This document shows, piece after piece, positions 1 through 5,104 of a DNA stretch of 10,140 bases (position 1 is its first letter; each line of letters opens with the position of its first letter). The notes below the pieces were generated by a model. That model was not told the DNA's origin and made no database searches. It worked only from the letters and a program-made list of their open reading frames with translations. The position numbers were made by a program, and so were the translations under genes. Source of the DNA: a bacterium (lineage in GTDB: Bacteria; Patescibacteriota; Patescibacteriia; Patescibacteriales; JAKAJF01); contig JAKAJF010000028.1 in NCBI GenBank assembly GCA_021813875.1, positions 1-10,140 on the forward strand, given 5' to 3'.

Positions 1-3
1 GCC

Positions 4-21
4 TGCACGGGTGGAGGGAAT
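4..21 (-). repeat. 18-bp direct copy of the tRNA-Trp 3' end
   Basis: This stretch is identical to 224-241, which holds the last bases of tRNA-Trp (acceptor 3' strand, discriminator and part of the T stem) plus two bases beyond. The match stops inside the T arm, and no remainder of a tRNA follows. The arrangement, an intact tRNA and a detached copy of its 3' end 220 bp downstream in the direction of transcription, resembles what site-specific insertion into a tRNA 3' end leaves. It also parallels the tRNA-Tyr repeat pair in this window. The copy is only 18 bp, so a decayed duplicate gene is an alternative. Confidence 0.75.
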
Positions 22-167
22 TCCGCATTCGCTCGGCGGCGGATTCCGCCTCGCTCACTTGTCCTGGGTCAGCGCCAAGCATTCACTGGATGCTTGGCGA
101 TTGCTCGATTATTCGTCTCGCCTTCCGTCTCGACTCACATCTCGCTTCTGACCTGTCCGATTCCCTC
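14..167. repeat. Non-coding palindromic element bounded by tRNA-Trp T-arm fragments
   Basis: The 154-bp stretch begins with GAGGGAAT and ends with its reverse complement ATTCCCTC. Its right end (155-167, GTCCGATTCCCTC) is an inverted copy of the tRNA-Trp T arm at 234-246, while its left end lies in the direct copy of the tRNA 3' end. Inside are a hairpin GCCAAGCAT/ATGCTTGGC (73-97, 7-nt loop), a GGCGG/CCGCC palindrome near 35-50 and many TCGCTC/CTCGC words. One plus-strand frame is open from 1 to 252, but it runs through the terminator hairpin and into the tRNA, so I do not call it a gene. I see no credible gene in 1-225. Confidence 0.55.
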
Positions 168-178
168 TTCTATTCTTA

Positions 179-225
179 CAACAAAACTAAAAGCCAATCT
201 TGTTGATTGGCTTTTAGTTTTGTTG
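179..225 (-). terminator. Rho-independent terminator after tRNA-Trp
   Basis: A perfect 21-bp stem (179-199 with 205-225) encloses a 5-nt loop. The core GCCAATC/GATTGGC is flanked by A-runs and T-runs, so each strand has T-rich sequence at the end of the hairpin and the structure could act in both directions. It begins at the base after the tRNA-Trp discriminator on the minus strand, so it should end the long minus-strand transcription unit. Confidence 0.85.
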
Positions 226-296
226 CACGGGTGGAGGGAATCGGACCCCCGCTAGAGGTTTTGGAGACCCCTGTACTGCCACTATACGACACCCGC
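226..296 (-). tRNA. tRNA-Trp (anticodon CCA)
   Basis: The minus strand folds into a complete 71-nt cloverleaf. The acceptor stem GCGGGTG pairs with CACCCGT (G-T at the end pair) and is followed by discriminator G. The D stem is GTAT/GTAC, and the anticodon stem GGGGT/ACCTC carries loop CTCCAAA with anticodon CCA. The variable loop has 4 nt and the T stem is GGGGG/CCCTC. CCA is not encoded. The T loop reads TCCGATT, so position 55 is C instead of the nearly universal T. Lying just downstream of rpmG matches the common rpmG-trnW-secE-nusG order. The last bases are duplicated at 4-21. Confidence 0.93.
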
Positions 297-306
297 AAAA
301 ACAAAT

Positions 307-392
307 TCCTCCCCTTGGCAAGGGGAGGATTAAGGAAGGGTCTTATCGGCCGCGAAGACCCCCTCTTAATCTCCCCCTTAGTAAGGGGGAGA
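307..392. repeat. Nested-hairpin inverted repeat (REP/MITE-like)
   Basis: Two arms of about 42 bp (307-348 and 351-392) are imperfect reverse complements. Each arm contains its own 9-bp hairpin: CCTCCCCTT/AAGGGGAGG (308-328, loop GGC) and CTCCCCCTT/AAGGGGGAG (371-391, loop AGT). Between them, ATTAAGG...GGGTCTT pairs with AAGACCC...CTTAAT. This hairpin-within-hairpin, C-run/G-run layout is typical of dispersed intergenic repeats. It fills the gap between rpmG and tRNA-Trp, so in a shared transcript it would fold into a long stem separating the two. It has no coding capacity. Confidence 0.75.
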
Positions 393-398
393 AATAAT

Positions 399-554
399 TT
401 ATTTTGTTTCTTTATGCAGAGTATGCTTCTTGCAAGAGTTGCAATGTTTTTTTAATTCCAACCTCGTCTTAAGAGTCTTCTTATTTTTGTGGGAAAAATA
501 ATTTACTCTTTTGCATTCGGTACACTCCATTTTGATCATGTTGTCTTGTGACAT
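399..554 (-). CDS. rpmG: 50S ribosomal protein L33
   Basis: This 51-aa protein has the length and character of bacterial L33, a small basic zinc-ribbon protein of the large ribosomal subunit near the E site. The zinc-binding form is shown by C11-x2-C14 (MECTEC) and C38-x2-C41 (HCNSCKKHT). The family hallmarks are visible: a Y/N-containing turn, a Lys-rich central strand, LELKK and a C-terminal HTLHKE. It starts 28 nt after the superoxide reductase stop and precedes tRNA-Trp, the usual bacterial neighbour. There is no Shine-Dalgarno; the ATG is preceded by A/T-rich sequence ending in AT. An internal Met6 is an alternative start, but the longer form aligns better with other L33 N-termini. Confidence 0.95.
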   Translation of the reverse strand: MSQDNMIKMECTECKRVNYFSHKNKKTLKTRLELKKHCNSCKKHTLHKETK

Positions 555-582
555 ATATTTTTTCTATTTTAACTTTTATTTA

Positions 583-957
583 TTAGCTCTTCCAAAGCCC
601 ATGGAGATTGCAATAGGCCCTGGCCACAATCCCCTCTCCCTTCAAAGGAAATTCGGCTTCCGGCTCTTCGCCTGGCTTTAAAAATTTTTTAAAAATCCGC
701 CCTCCGGCCATAACTTCGATCCATTCGATGAAGTGGGCCGCTTCCATAGGATGCGGTACAGAACCGACCTTCACCTTGATGCCATCCGCGGTCTCTTCGA
801 TGACCGGCACGTGCTTCTCGTGGGAAGCGTCGACGGTATTTTCTTCCTGAAGTTCCATCGACTGGCCGCAGCAGACCAGTTGTCCGCCGCCGGCATGGTT
901 GACCTCGACGATATTTCCGCAAATCTTACATTTATAAATTTGATTTAGCTTAGTCAT
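583..957 (-). CDS. Desulfoferrodoxin-type superoxide reductase
   Basis: The 124-aa protein reduces superoxide to hydrogen peroxide without releasing oxygen, the usual strategy in anaerobes. An N-terminal desulforedoxin domain carries Cys10, Cys13, Cys29 and Cys30 for the rubredoxin-like iron centre. The catalytic domain supplies His49 (EKHVP), His69 (PHPM), His75, Cys116 and His119 (C-N-L-H) for the Fe(His)4Cys site, and Glu47-Lys48 matches the conserved active-site loop. This is therefore the two-iron form. I start it at 957; the same frame is open to 1002, but that extension reads through an intergenic repeat and gives an unrelated sequence. It follows rubrerythrin, which would remove the peroxide produced. 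Confidence 0.95.
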   Translation of the reverse strand: MTKLNQIYKCKICGNIVEVNHAGGGQLVCCGQSMELQEENTVDASHEKHVPVIEETADGIKVKVGSVPHPMEAAHFIEWIEVMAGGRIFKKFLKPGEEPEAEFPLKGEGIVARAYCNLHGLWKS

Positions 958-964
958 ATTTTTT

Positions 965-1079
965 ATGTCATTGCGAGGAGTCCCGAGCACTCGGGACGAC
1001 ATGGCAATCTTTAATAGTTTAATATTTTTTCAACCTATTATAGATCGCCACACTACACTCCGTTCGCTCGCGATGACAT
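965..1079. repeat. ATTGCGAGG-type inverted repeat element
   Basis: The ends are inverted copies: ATGTCATTGCGAGG at 965-978 and, reading from the other end, ATGTCATCGCGAG at 1079-1067. An inner pair follows the same plan (GGCAATC near 1003-1009 against GATCGCC near 1043-1049), and a perfect hairpin TCCCGAG/CTCGGGA (981-996) lies in the left arm. This 'TCATTGCGAGG...GGCAATC' design is found as a dispersed intergenic repeat in many bacterial genomes. Here it separates rubrerythrin from superoxide reductase. A TATAAT hexamer on the minus strand (1037-1042) sits near the centre, without a convincing -35. Confidence 0.7.
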
Positions 1080-1086
1080 TTAAAAA

Positions 1087-1620
1087 TTAGTAAGTTTCCG
1101 CGAATAATTCAAAAAAGGCTTGCTTGTGCTGGCAGACGGGGCAGACGTCCGGAGCCGCCTCGCCGGTATGGATATAGCCGCAGTTGCCGCATTTCCATCC
1201 GACCTTCTCTTCCCGCCTGAATACCTTATCTTCTTTGAGGTTCTTCAATAATTTCCTATATCTGGCCTCATGGGCCTTTTCGGCCTCAGCGACCATCAGG
1301 AATTTCCTGGCGATATCGGAGTACCCCTCCTCTTCGGCTTCCCTCGCCATCCTGACGTACATCTCGCTGTTCTCATAATGTTCGCCGTCGATGCCGGCCT
1401 GCAAGTTATCGGCCGTCTCCCGGATCAGGCCCAGCTCCTTGGCCCATAATTTGGCGTGCTCTTTCTCGTTGTCGGCCGTTTCTAAGAAAAGATCGGCGAT
1501 CTGCTCGAAGCCGGCCTTCCTGGCCACCGAGGCGAAGAAGGTGTACTTGTTCCTGGCCATGGATTCGCCGGCAAAGGCGTCTTCTAAATTCTTCTTGGTT
1601 TTGGGAGATAAGTTTTGCAT
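1087..1620 (-). CDS. Rubrerythrin (diiron peroxidase)
   Basis: This 177-aa protein joins a ferritin-like four-helix domain (about 1-135) to a C-terminal rubredoxin domain (about 139-177). Likely diiron ligands are Glu19 (GESMARNKY), Glu52-x2-His55 (NEKEH), Glu94/Glu97 in the AREAEEEG helix and Glu114-x2-His117. The rubredoxin iron is held by C144-x2-C147 and C160-x2-C163. Rubrerythrin reduces hydrogen peroxide to water in the cytoplasm of anaerobes. The gene begins 4 nt after the mutM stop and is separated from superoxide reductase only by a repeat element, giving a plausible superoxide-to-peroxide-to-water path. The AT-rich start context lacks a Shine-Dalgarno. Confidence 0.96.
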   Translation of the reverse strand: MQNLSPKTKKNLEDAFAGESMARNKYTFFASVARKAGFEQIADLFLETADNEKEHAKLWAKELGLIRETADNLQAGIDGEHYENSEMYVRMAREAEEEGYSDIARKFLMVAEAEKAHEARYRKLLKNLKEDKVFRREEKVGWKCGNCGYIHTGEAAPDVCPVCQHKQAFFELFAETY

Positions 1621-1624
1621 ATGC

Positions 1625-2479
1625 TTATTTTTGACAAATATCGCAATACCTCGTGCTTCGACCGGCGACTCGCGTAAGCTTTATCTTGCCCTTGCACTTT
1701 CCGCAGGGCTCCCCTTCCCGGCCGTAAACTTTTAAGAATTCCTTATGCCTGCCGGTGCCGCCGTTCGCGTCGACATAATCCCTGAAAGTGGTGCCCCGAT
1801 TCTCGACAGCGATCCTTAAGATCTTCGGGGTGGCTTCGCGGATCTTCTTTATCTCTTCATCGGTGATAGAACCGGCCGGCCGCTGCGGCTTGACGCCCGC
1901 CTCGAAGAGGATCTCATCGGCATAGATATTGCCGATGCCGGCGATCAGTTCCTGTTCCATCAGGACCGCCTTGACCGCTTTCTTCCGTTTATCAAAGATT
2001 TCTTTCAATTTTTTTTCGTTCAGCTCCGGAGATAAGGCGTCAATGCCGTATCCGCCCTCGATCTTTCTAAATTCTTCCTCATCTGTGATTTTCAAATAAC
2101 CGAAACGCCTGATATCGTTAAAAAATAATTTTGACCCGTCTTCGAAGGTGAAATAAGCCCTGGTGAAACTGTTCGGCAGTCTGCCCACCTTCGGTTCCGG
2201 ATGGCCGCCGGCGATCGTCTTCCCAGCCACTTCATAGATCAGCTGGCCGGTCATCTTCAGATGGATCAGAAGGAAGCTTCCTTTCTCTAAGCTGAAGACG
2301 ACGATCTTCCCTAAGCGCCCGATATCCTTAAAACTATTTCCCTTCAAGACCTTCTCAAAAGCTTCCGGGTCGCTTTTGACGCTTCCCCGGCCGATAATTT
2401 CTATTCCGGTTATCTTTTTCCCGGTAATTTTGCCCTTGAGGTCCGTTTTAATTGTTTCGACTTCGGGAAGCTCTGGCAT
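1625..2479 (-). CDS. mutM: Formamidopyrimidine-DNA glycosylase (Fpg/MutM)
   Basis: The 284-aa protein removes oxidised purines such as 8-oxoguanine and nicks the abasic site. The N-terminus MPELPEVE supplies the catalytic Pro2 (Schiff base) and Glu3. Lys58 lies in the expected GRLGK loop, followed by HLKMTGQL with the DNA-intercalating Met76. The helix-two-turn-helix is at about 175-190 (QELIAGIGNIYADE, including Asn184). The C-terminal zinc finger has C259-x2-C262 and C279-x2-C282, with the GRSTRYC hairpin holding Arg274. Length and domain order are complete. Its start lies 7 nt beyond the detached tRNA-Tyr 3' end at 2485-2515, so before the GIY-YIG insertion it probably followed tRNA-Tyr directly. 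It groups with the oxygen-defence genes. Confidence 0.96.
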   Translation of the reverse strand: MPELPEVETIKTDLKGKITGKKITGIEIIGRGSVKSDPEAFEKVLKGNSFKDIGRLGKIVVFSLEKGSFLLIHLKMTGQLIYEVAGKTIAGGHPEPKVGRLPNSFTRAYFTFEDGSKLFFNDIRRFGYLKITDEEEFRKIEGGYGIDALSPELNEKKLKEIFDKRKKAVKAVLMEQELIAGIGNIYADEILFEAGVKPQRPAGSITDEEIKKIREATPKILRIAVENRGTTFRDYVDANGGTGRHKEFLKVYGREGEPCGKCKGKIKLTRVAGRSTRYCDICQK

Positions 2480-2484
2480 ATCTT

Positions 2485-2515
2485 TGTGGGCCGGCTAGGA
2501 TTCGCACCTAGGAAG
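2485..2515 (-). repeat. 31-bp direct copy of the tRNA-Tyr 3' end
   Basis: This is a perfect copy of 2794-2824. It carries the last 29 nt of tRNA-Tyr (end of the variable arm, complete T arm, acceptor 3' strand, discriminator A) plus the two bases after it. No 5' tRNA half accompanies it. The GIY-YIG ORF lies exactly between the two copies and terminates inside this one, at a TAG in the T-arm sequence. A perfect hairpin GCCCGCC/GGCGGGC (2515-2533) abuts its inner edge. Confidence 0.95.
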
Positions 2516-2793
2516 CCCGCCTCTGCGGCGGGCAGCTGGATTTAATGTATCTCTCAAAATAGTTTTTAGAATCTCCCTGCCCTTACCAGTCTTATAAAAA
2601 CCCTCTCGCCTTGCCGCGTCGTTTTTATTTATAAATGCTTCAGCATGAATAAGTTTTAATGGTCTTCTTGATCTTGTTGATTTATTCAATCCTTGGTTAT
2701 GTTGTTCTATTCTTCTTTTTAAATCGGTAGTAAAGCCAATATATAATTTTTGGTCTTTTAAACTAATCAAAATATAAACATAGAACCAATTCA
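2485..2793 (-). mobile_element. Putative GIY-YIG unit inserted at the tRNA-Tyr 3' end
   Basis: The 309 bp from one repeat copy to the next contain just one ORF (a GIY-YIG nuclease) and one regenerated tRNA 3' end. Removing one repeat plus the insert would leave tRNA-Tyr 7 nt before mutM, the same spacing seen between tRNA-Thr and the next gene. No integrase, transposase or intron core is present, so if it moves it would rely on nuclease-directed repair or on help from elsewhere. Mobility is inferred from structure only. Confidence 0.6.
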
Positions 2794-2794
2794 T
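2495..2794 (-). CDS. Small GIY-YIG endonuclease-domain protein
   Basis: The 99-aa product is a stand-alone GIY-YIG domain of the UvrC/URI-like type. The first strand reads FYVYIL (V6-Y7-I8 in the place of GIY) and the second LYIG (18-20). LKRRIEQHN (25-33) supplies the conserved Arg, and Glu64 in AARREGFYK is the likely metal-binding Glu. The domain ends near residue 84. The remaining Arg/Gly-rich tail (about 86-99) is encoded by a GC hairpin and the tRNA-Tyr copy, and looks like accidental readthrough. The ATG lies two bases after the tRNA-Tyr discriminator, leaving no room for a ribosome binding site once the tRNA is cut out. Small GIY-YIG proteins are common in compact bacterial genomes, and their substrate is mostly unknown. 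Confidence 0.9.
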   Translation of the reverse strand: MNWFYVYILISLKDQKLYIGFTTDLKRRIEQHNQGLNKSTRSRRPLKLIHAEAFINKNDAARREGFYKTGKGREILKTILRDTLNPAARRRGGLPRCES

Positions 2795-2824
2795 GTGGGC
2801 CGGCTAGGATTCGCACCTAGGAAG
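2794..2824 (-). repeat. 31-bp repeat, copy within tRNA-Tyr
   Basis: This copy overlaps the 3' 29 nt of the intact tRNA-Tyr plus two further bases and matches 2485-2515 without mismatch. The GIY-YIG start codon begins at its outermost base (2794). Confidence 0.95.
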
Positions 2825-2878
2825 GCGTAAGCCAGCAGATTTACAGTCTGCCCCATTTGACTGCTTTGGTACCGACCC
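2796..2878 (-). tRNA. tRNA-Tyr (anticodon GTA)
   Basis: The minus strand gives an 83-nt class II tRNA. Acceptor GGGTCGG pairs with CCGGCCC (one T-G) and is followed by discriminator A. The anticodon stem GCAGA/TCTGC has loop CTGTAAA with anticodon GTA. The long variable arm contains GGC..GCC, as usual for bacterial tRNA-Tyr, and the T stem is CTAGG/CCTAG. The T loop reads TGCGAAT, so position 55 is G rather than T. CCA is not encoded; the following bases CATG provide the start codon of the next ORF. Its first base directly follows the stop codon of the TIGR04076-like gene. Confidence 0.95.
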
Positions 2879-3184
2879 TTATTTTTGCAAAGGAATTTTC
2901 CTGCCCCTTTTGATCTCAAAAGTTACCAGATTGACCGGATCGGAGCAGCAAGCCGTAGCGTAACCTTCTCTTTTCTCCCAAGGCAGCTTCTTGCCGAAGG
3001 CCACGGCGCTTATATAAGGAAAAAGAGCCGCATAGGCCCAAGAACACAACCCCCGAGGAGTTTCCTTGGAAGAAAATTTCCAAGTCTTTCCTATCCTATG
3101 TCTTGCTACACAATTACCCTTGGTCTCGATGACTTTGACGATGATTTCCCTGTCTTCGTAATCGTAATTGTAATAATCCTTCAT
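2879..3184 (-). CDS. TIGR04076-like small protein
   Basis: The 101-aa protein resembles the TIGR04076 family of uncharacterised small proteins. Shared features are an N-terminal strand (EIIVKVIE), a G-x-C-x3-H-x2-G segment (23-32), a central LCSWAYAALFPYISAVAFGKKLPW block, and a C-terminal CCSDPVNLVTFEI. Cysteines at 25, 47, 79 and 80 could bind a metal, but that is only a suggestion. The gene exactly fills the space between two tRNAs: its ATG is 7 nt after the end of tRNA-Thr, and its TAA is immediately followed by the first base of tRNA-Tyr. No Shine-Dalgarno is possible between tRNA-Thr and the start. No repeat of the tRNA-Thr 3' end marks it as an insertion. Confidence 0.82.
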   Translation of the reverse strand: MKDYYNYDYEDREIIVKVIETKGNCVARHRIGKTWKFSSKETPRGLCSWAYAALFPYISAVAFGKKLPWEKREGYATACCSDPVNLVTFEIKRGRKIPLQK

Positions 3185-3191
3185 AAGAATG

Positions 3192-3264
<73 letters not shown>

Positions 3265-3279
3265 AAAAAATAAAAAAAA

Positions 3280-3357
3280 TCAATTTTCAATTTTCAATTT
3301 AAAAGGCGTAAATGGTTCAAAATTATTGAAAATTGAGAACTGATAATTGAAAATTTT
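3280..3357. repeat. AT-rich CAATTTTCAATT inverted repeats
   Basis: Tandem TCAATTTTCAATTTTCAA-type words at about 3280-3300 are the reverse complement of ATTGAAAATTG at 3325-3335 and ATTGAAAATT at 3346-3355. A transcript would form an 11-bp A/U stem. On the minus strand the second arm leads into a T-run (complement of the A-run at 3273-3279), so the region might weaken transcription between the TPR gene and tRNA-Thr, or hold a promoter for the tRNA. I could not pick out a convincing -35/-10 pair. There is no ORF. Confidence 0.5.
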
Positions 3358-4229
3358 TATAATTCATCGATTTGGCCTTTCAATTCGTCCAATTTCTGGT
3401 TTTCGGGATTGACTTCTTTTAGCTTTTCGTAGGCGTTAAGAGCTGAAACTTTATCTTTTTTTATTATACTGATTCTGAGCATAGTGTCAAGATAGCGGGG
3501 ATTGTTGGGCTCAATTTCCAGGGCGTTCTTGATCGCCTCCAGGGCGGCTTCAAAATCCTCCATAGCCTCGTAGACCAGGGTCAGGTCGAAATAGGTTTCC
3601 GAGTGGTGACTATTGATCTTGATCGATTTCAAGTAATCGTCGCGAGCTTCCTCCAATTTACCCTCTTCCCGGGCGACTTTGGCCAGGTCATCATAAGCCT
3701 CTTCATCATCTTCTTTGAGCTTGAGGACAAATTCGTAGGTCTGTCTGGCGTTGTCATAGTTCTTGCCTCCGAAATAGACATCGCCGAGCAGTTTGAAAGC
3801 GACGATATTCCTATTGTCCAGACCGATGACCTCGATCAATTTCTTCTCCGCCTCCGGGAGCTCTTCCCTCTTTACCAGGCCTTCGGCCTCTTCCATGAGC
3901 TTGGCGATCCTCAGATTGAGGTCCTCACCGGCCCGGGCGGCCTCTTGCCTGTATTTCTCCCTGATGGCGTGGAGCTTCAGCCAGAGCGCGTTGAAGCCCT
4001 TGCCCAAGCTTTCGCCCAAGGGACGGAAAACCTTCAACAGCCGCGTCTTCCATCTCAAAAGATTGCGGTTGATCCGGTTGCTGATGATCTGCTCCTTGAA
4101 TTTGGCCTCCTTCTCGGCGGGAATGTTTTCAACGTCAAGATTGGCGAGGAGCGGAAATTTCTTGATCAGGATTATACTGATGATGGCCAGGCTGACAAGG
4201 ATTAAGATTAAGGGGATGATATTGAACAT
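3357..4229 (-). CDS. Membrane-anchored TPR-repeat protein
   Basis: The 290-aa protein starts with one hydrophobic segment (about residues 4-22, ILILVSLAIISIILI) followed by KK, indicating an N-terminal anchor. A basic, helical linker (about 45-105) leads to at least four TPR-like helix pairs from about 108 to 285, recognisable from A/G-Y/F spacing such as AFKLLGDVYFGGKNYDNARQTYEFVL, AYDDLAKVAREEGKLEEARDDYLKSI and TYFDLTLVYEAMEDFEAALEAIKNAL. TPR arrays scaffold protein complexes; the partner cannot be read from the sequence. It begins 1 nt after the aldolase stop and is the last protein gene before tRNA-Thr. Function in wall or envelope assembly is possible but unproven. Confidence 0.85.
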   Translation of the reverse strand: MFNIIPLILILVSLAIISIILIKKFPLLANLDVENIPAEKEAKFKEQIISNRINRNLLRWKTRLLKVFRPLGESLGKGFNALWLKLHAIREKYRQEAARAGEDLNLRIAKLMEEAEGLVKREELPEAEKKLIEVIGLDNRNIVAFKLLGDVYFGGKNYDNARQTYEFVLKLKEDDEEAYDDLAKVAREEGKLEEARDDYLKSIKINSHHSETYFDLTLVYEAMEDFEAALEAIKNALEIEPNNPRYLDTMLRISIIKKDKVSALNAYEKLKEVNPENQKLDELKGQIDEL

Positions 4230-4230
4230 A

Positions 4231-5103
4231 TTAAATCTTATTCTGAATATTGACGCGGTTGGCGCTGCCGAACAGCTTCATCTTTTTAAAGACCACCTCT
4301 TCGACCGCCTTGATGGTCGGTCTCAACAGGTTTCTGGGGTCGGTCTCCTTCCTATTGGCGTCGCAAGTATGGATGAGGGTGCGGCAGAAAGCGATCTTGA
4401 TGTCGCTGCCGATATTGATGATGTTGACGCCCTCTTTGATGGCTCTTTTTATCTTGGCGTCGTTTATGCCGGAAGCGCCATGCAGGACGAACGGCTGCTT
4501 AGCCTTCTTTTTTATCTCCTTGAGCATCTTGAATTTTATGTCTTCGTTCTTGTAGACGCCGTGGGCCGTGCCGATGCCGGCCGCCAAAGTGTCGACCCCC
4601 GAGACCTTGGCGAACTTGATGACCTCGCCGAGGTCGGCCAGAGGGATATCTTCCAACCTTCCTCCGATATTCCCATGACCGCCGGTGATGACCCCAACCT
4701 CCCCCTGAACCCAGACATTCTTGGCATGGGCGATCTCCACCACTTTCTTGGTCAAAGAGATGTTCTCGTCCAAAGGCAGGTCGGAAGCGTCGATATGGAC
4801 GGAAGTGAAACCGGCATTGATGCATTCGATGACGGATTTCAGACTCTTGCCGTGGTCAAGATGCAGGGCGATGGGCACGGAGGCGGCCACGTTCTTGGCG
4901 ACCGTGGAGACGATATGGGTTATCGGCTTCAGCCCCATGTACTTGATGGCGCTTTCCGAGACCTGGATGATGGCCGGCGATTTGGCCCGGACGGCCGCCT
5001 GGGCGACTCCCAGGACCGACTCCAAATTATGGATATTGAAGGCGCCGACGGCGTAACCGTCCTTCTTGGCTTTGGTAACAATTTCTTTGATATGGACGAG
5101 CAT
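4231..5103 (-). CDS. fba: Class II fructose-1,6-bisphosphate aldolase
   Basis: The 290-aa enzyme cleaves fructose 1,6-bisphosphate to glyceraldehyde 3-phosphate and dihydroxyacetone phosphate using a zinc ion. The family signature is complete: GAFNIHN (20-26), HLDHG (81-85) with catalytic Asp83 and zinc ligand His84, VHIDAS (102-107), GTAHGVY with zinc ligand His181, LHGASG with zinc ligand His208, and phosphate-binding NIGSD (230-234). The related tagatose-bisphosphate aldolase cannot be excluded by eye. It lies 1 nt after tpiA, whose enzyme interconverts its two products, and 1 nt before the TPR gene. Confidence 0.95.
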   Translation of the reverse strand: MLVHIKEIVTKAKKDGYAVGAFNIHNLESVLGVAQAAVRAKSPAIIQVSESAIKYMGLKPITHIVSTVAKNVAASVPIALHLDHGKSLKSVIECINAGFTSVHIDASDLPLDENISLTKKVVEIAHAKNVWVQGEVGVITGGHGNIGGRLEDIPLADLGEVIKFAKVSGVDTLAAGIGTAHGVYKNEDIKFKMLKEIKKKAKQPFVLHGASGINDAKIKRAIKEGVNIINIGSDIKIAFCRTLIHTCDANRKETDPRNLLRPTIKAVEEVVFKKMKLFGSANRVNIQNKI

Positions 5104-5104
5104 A

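Noticed and set aside
1..255. Plus-strand frame open from the window start to 252
   Set aside because: It reads through the tRNA-3' copy, a palindromic element, a 21-bp terminator hairpin and into tRNA-Trp, and gives no recognisable protein. It is a by-product of GC-rich repeats.
207..455. 82-aa plus-strand ORF
   Set aside because: It spans antisense tRNA-Trp, the nested-hairpin repeat and part of rpmG. The real content is on the minus strand.
958..1002. N-terminal 15-residue extension of superoxide reductase
   Set aside because: The extension is translated from the ATTGCGAGG-type repeat, and the family starts at the Met at 957.
2485..2515. A second tRNA-Tyr gene
   Set aside because: Only the 3' 29 nt are present; the acceptor 5' strand, D arm and anticodon arm are missing, so it cannot be a functional tRNA.
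2515..2533. GC hairpin GCCCGCC/GGCGGGC as a terminator for the GIY-YIG ORF
   Set aside because: No T-run follows on the minus strand, and the stem overlaps the coding tail. It is better seen as part of the repeat boundary.
2485..2878. Group I intron or intein hosting the GIY-YIG ORF
   Set aside because: tRNA-Tyr is continuous and complete, there is no space for an intron core in 309 bp, and the direct repeats point to insertion beside the tRNA.
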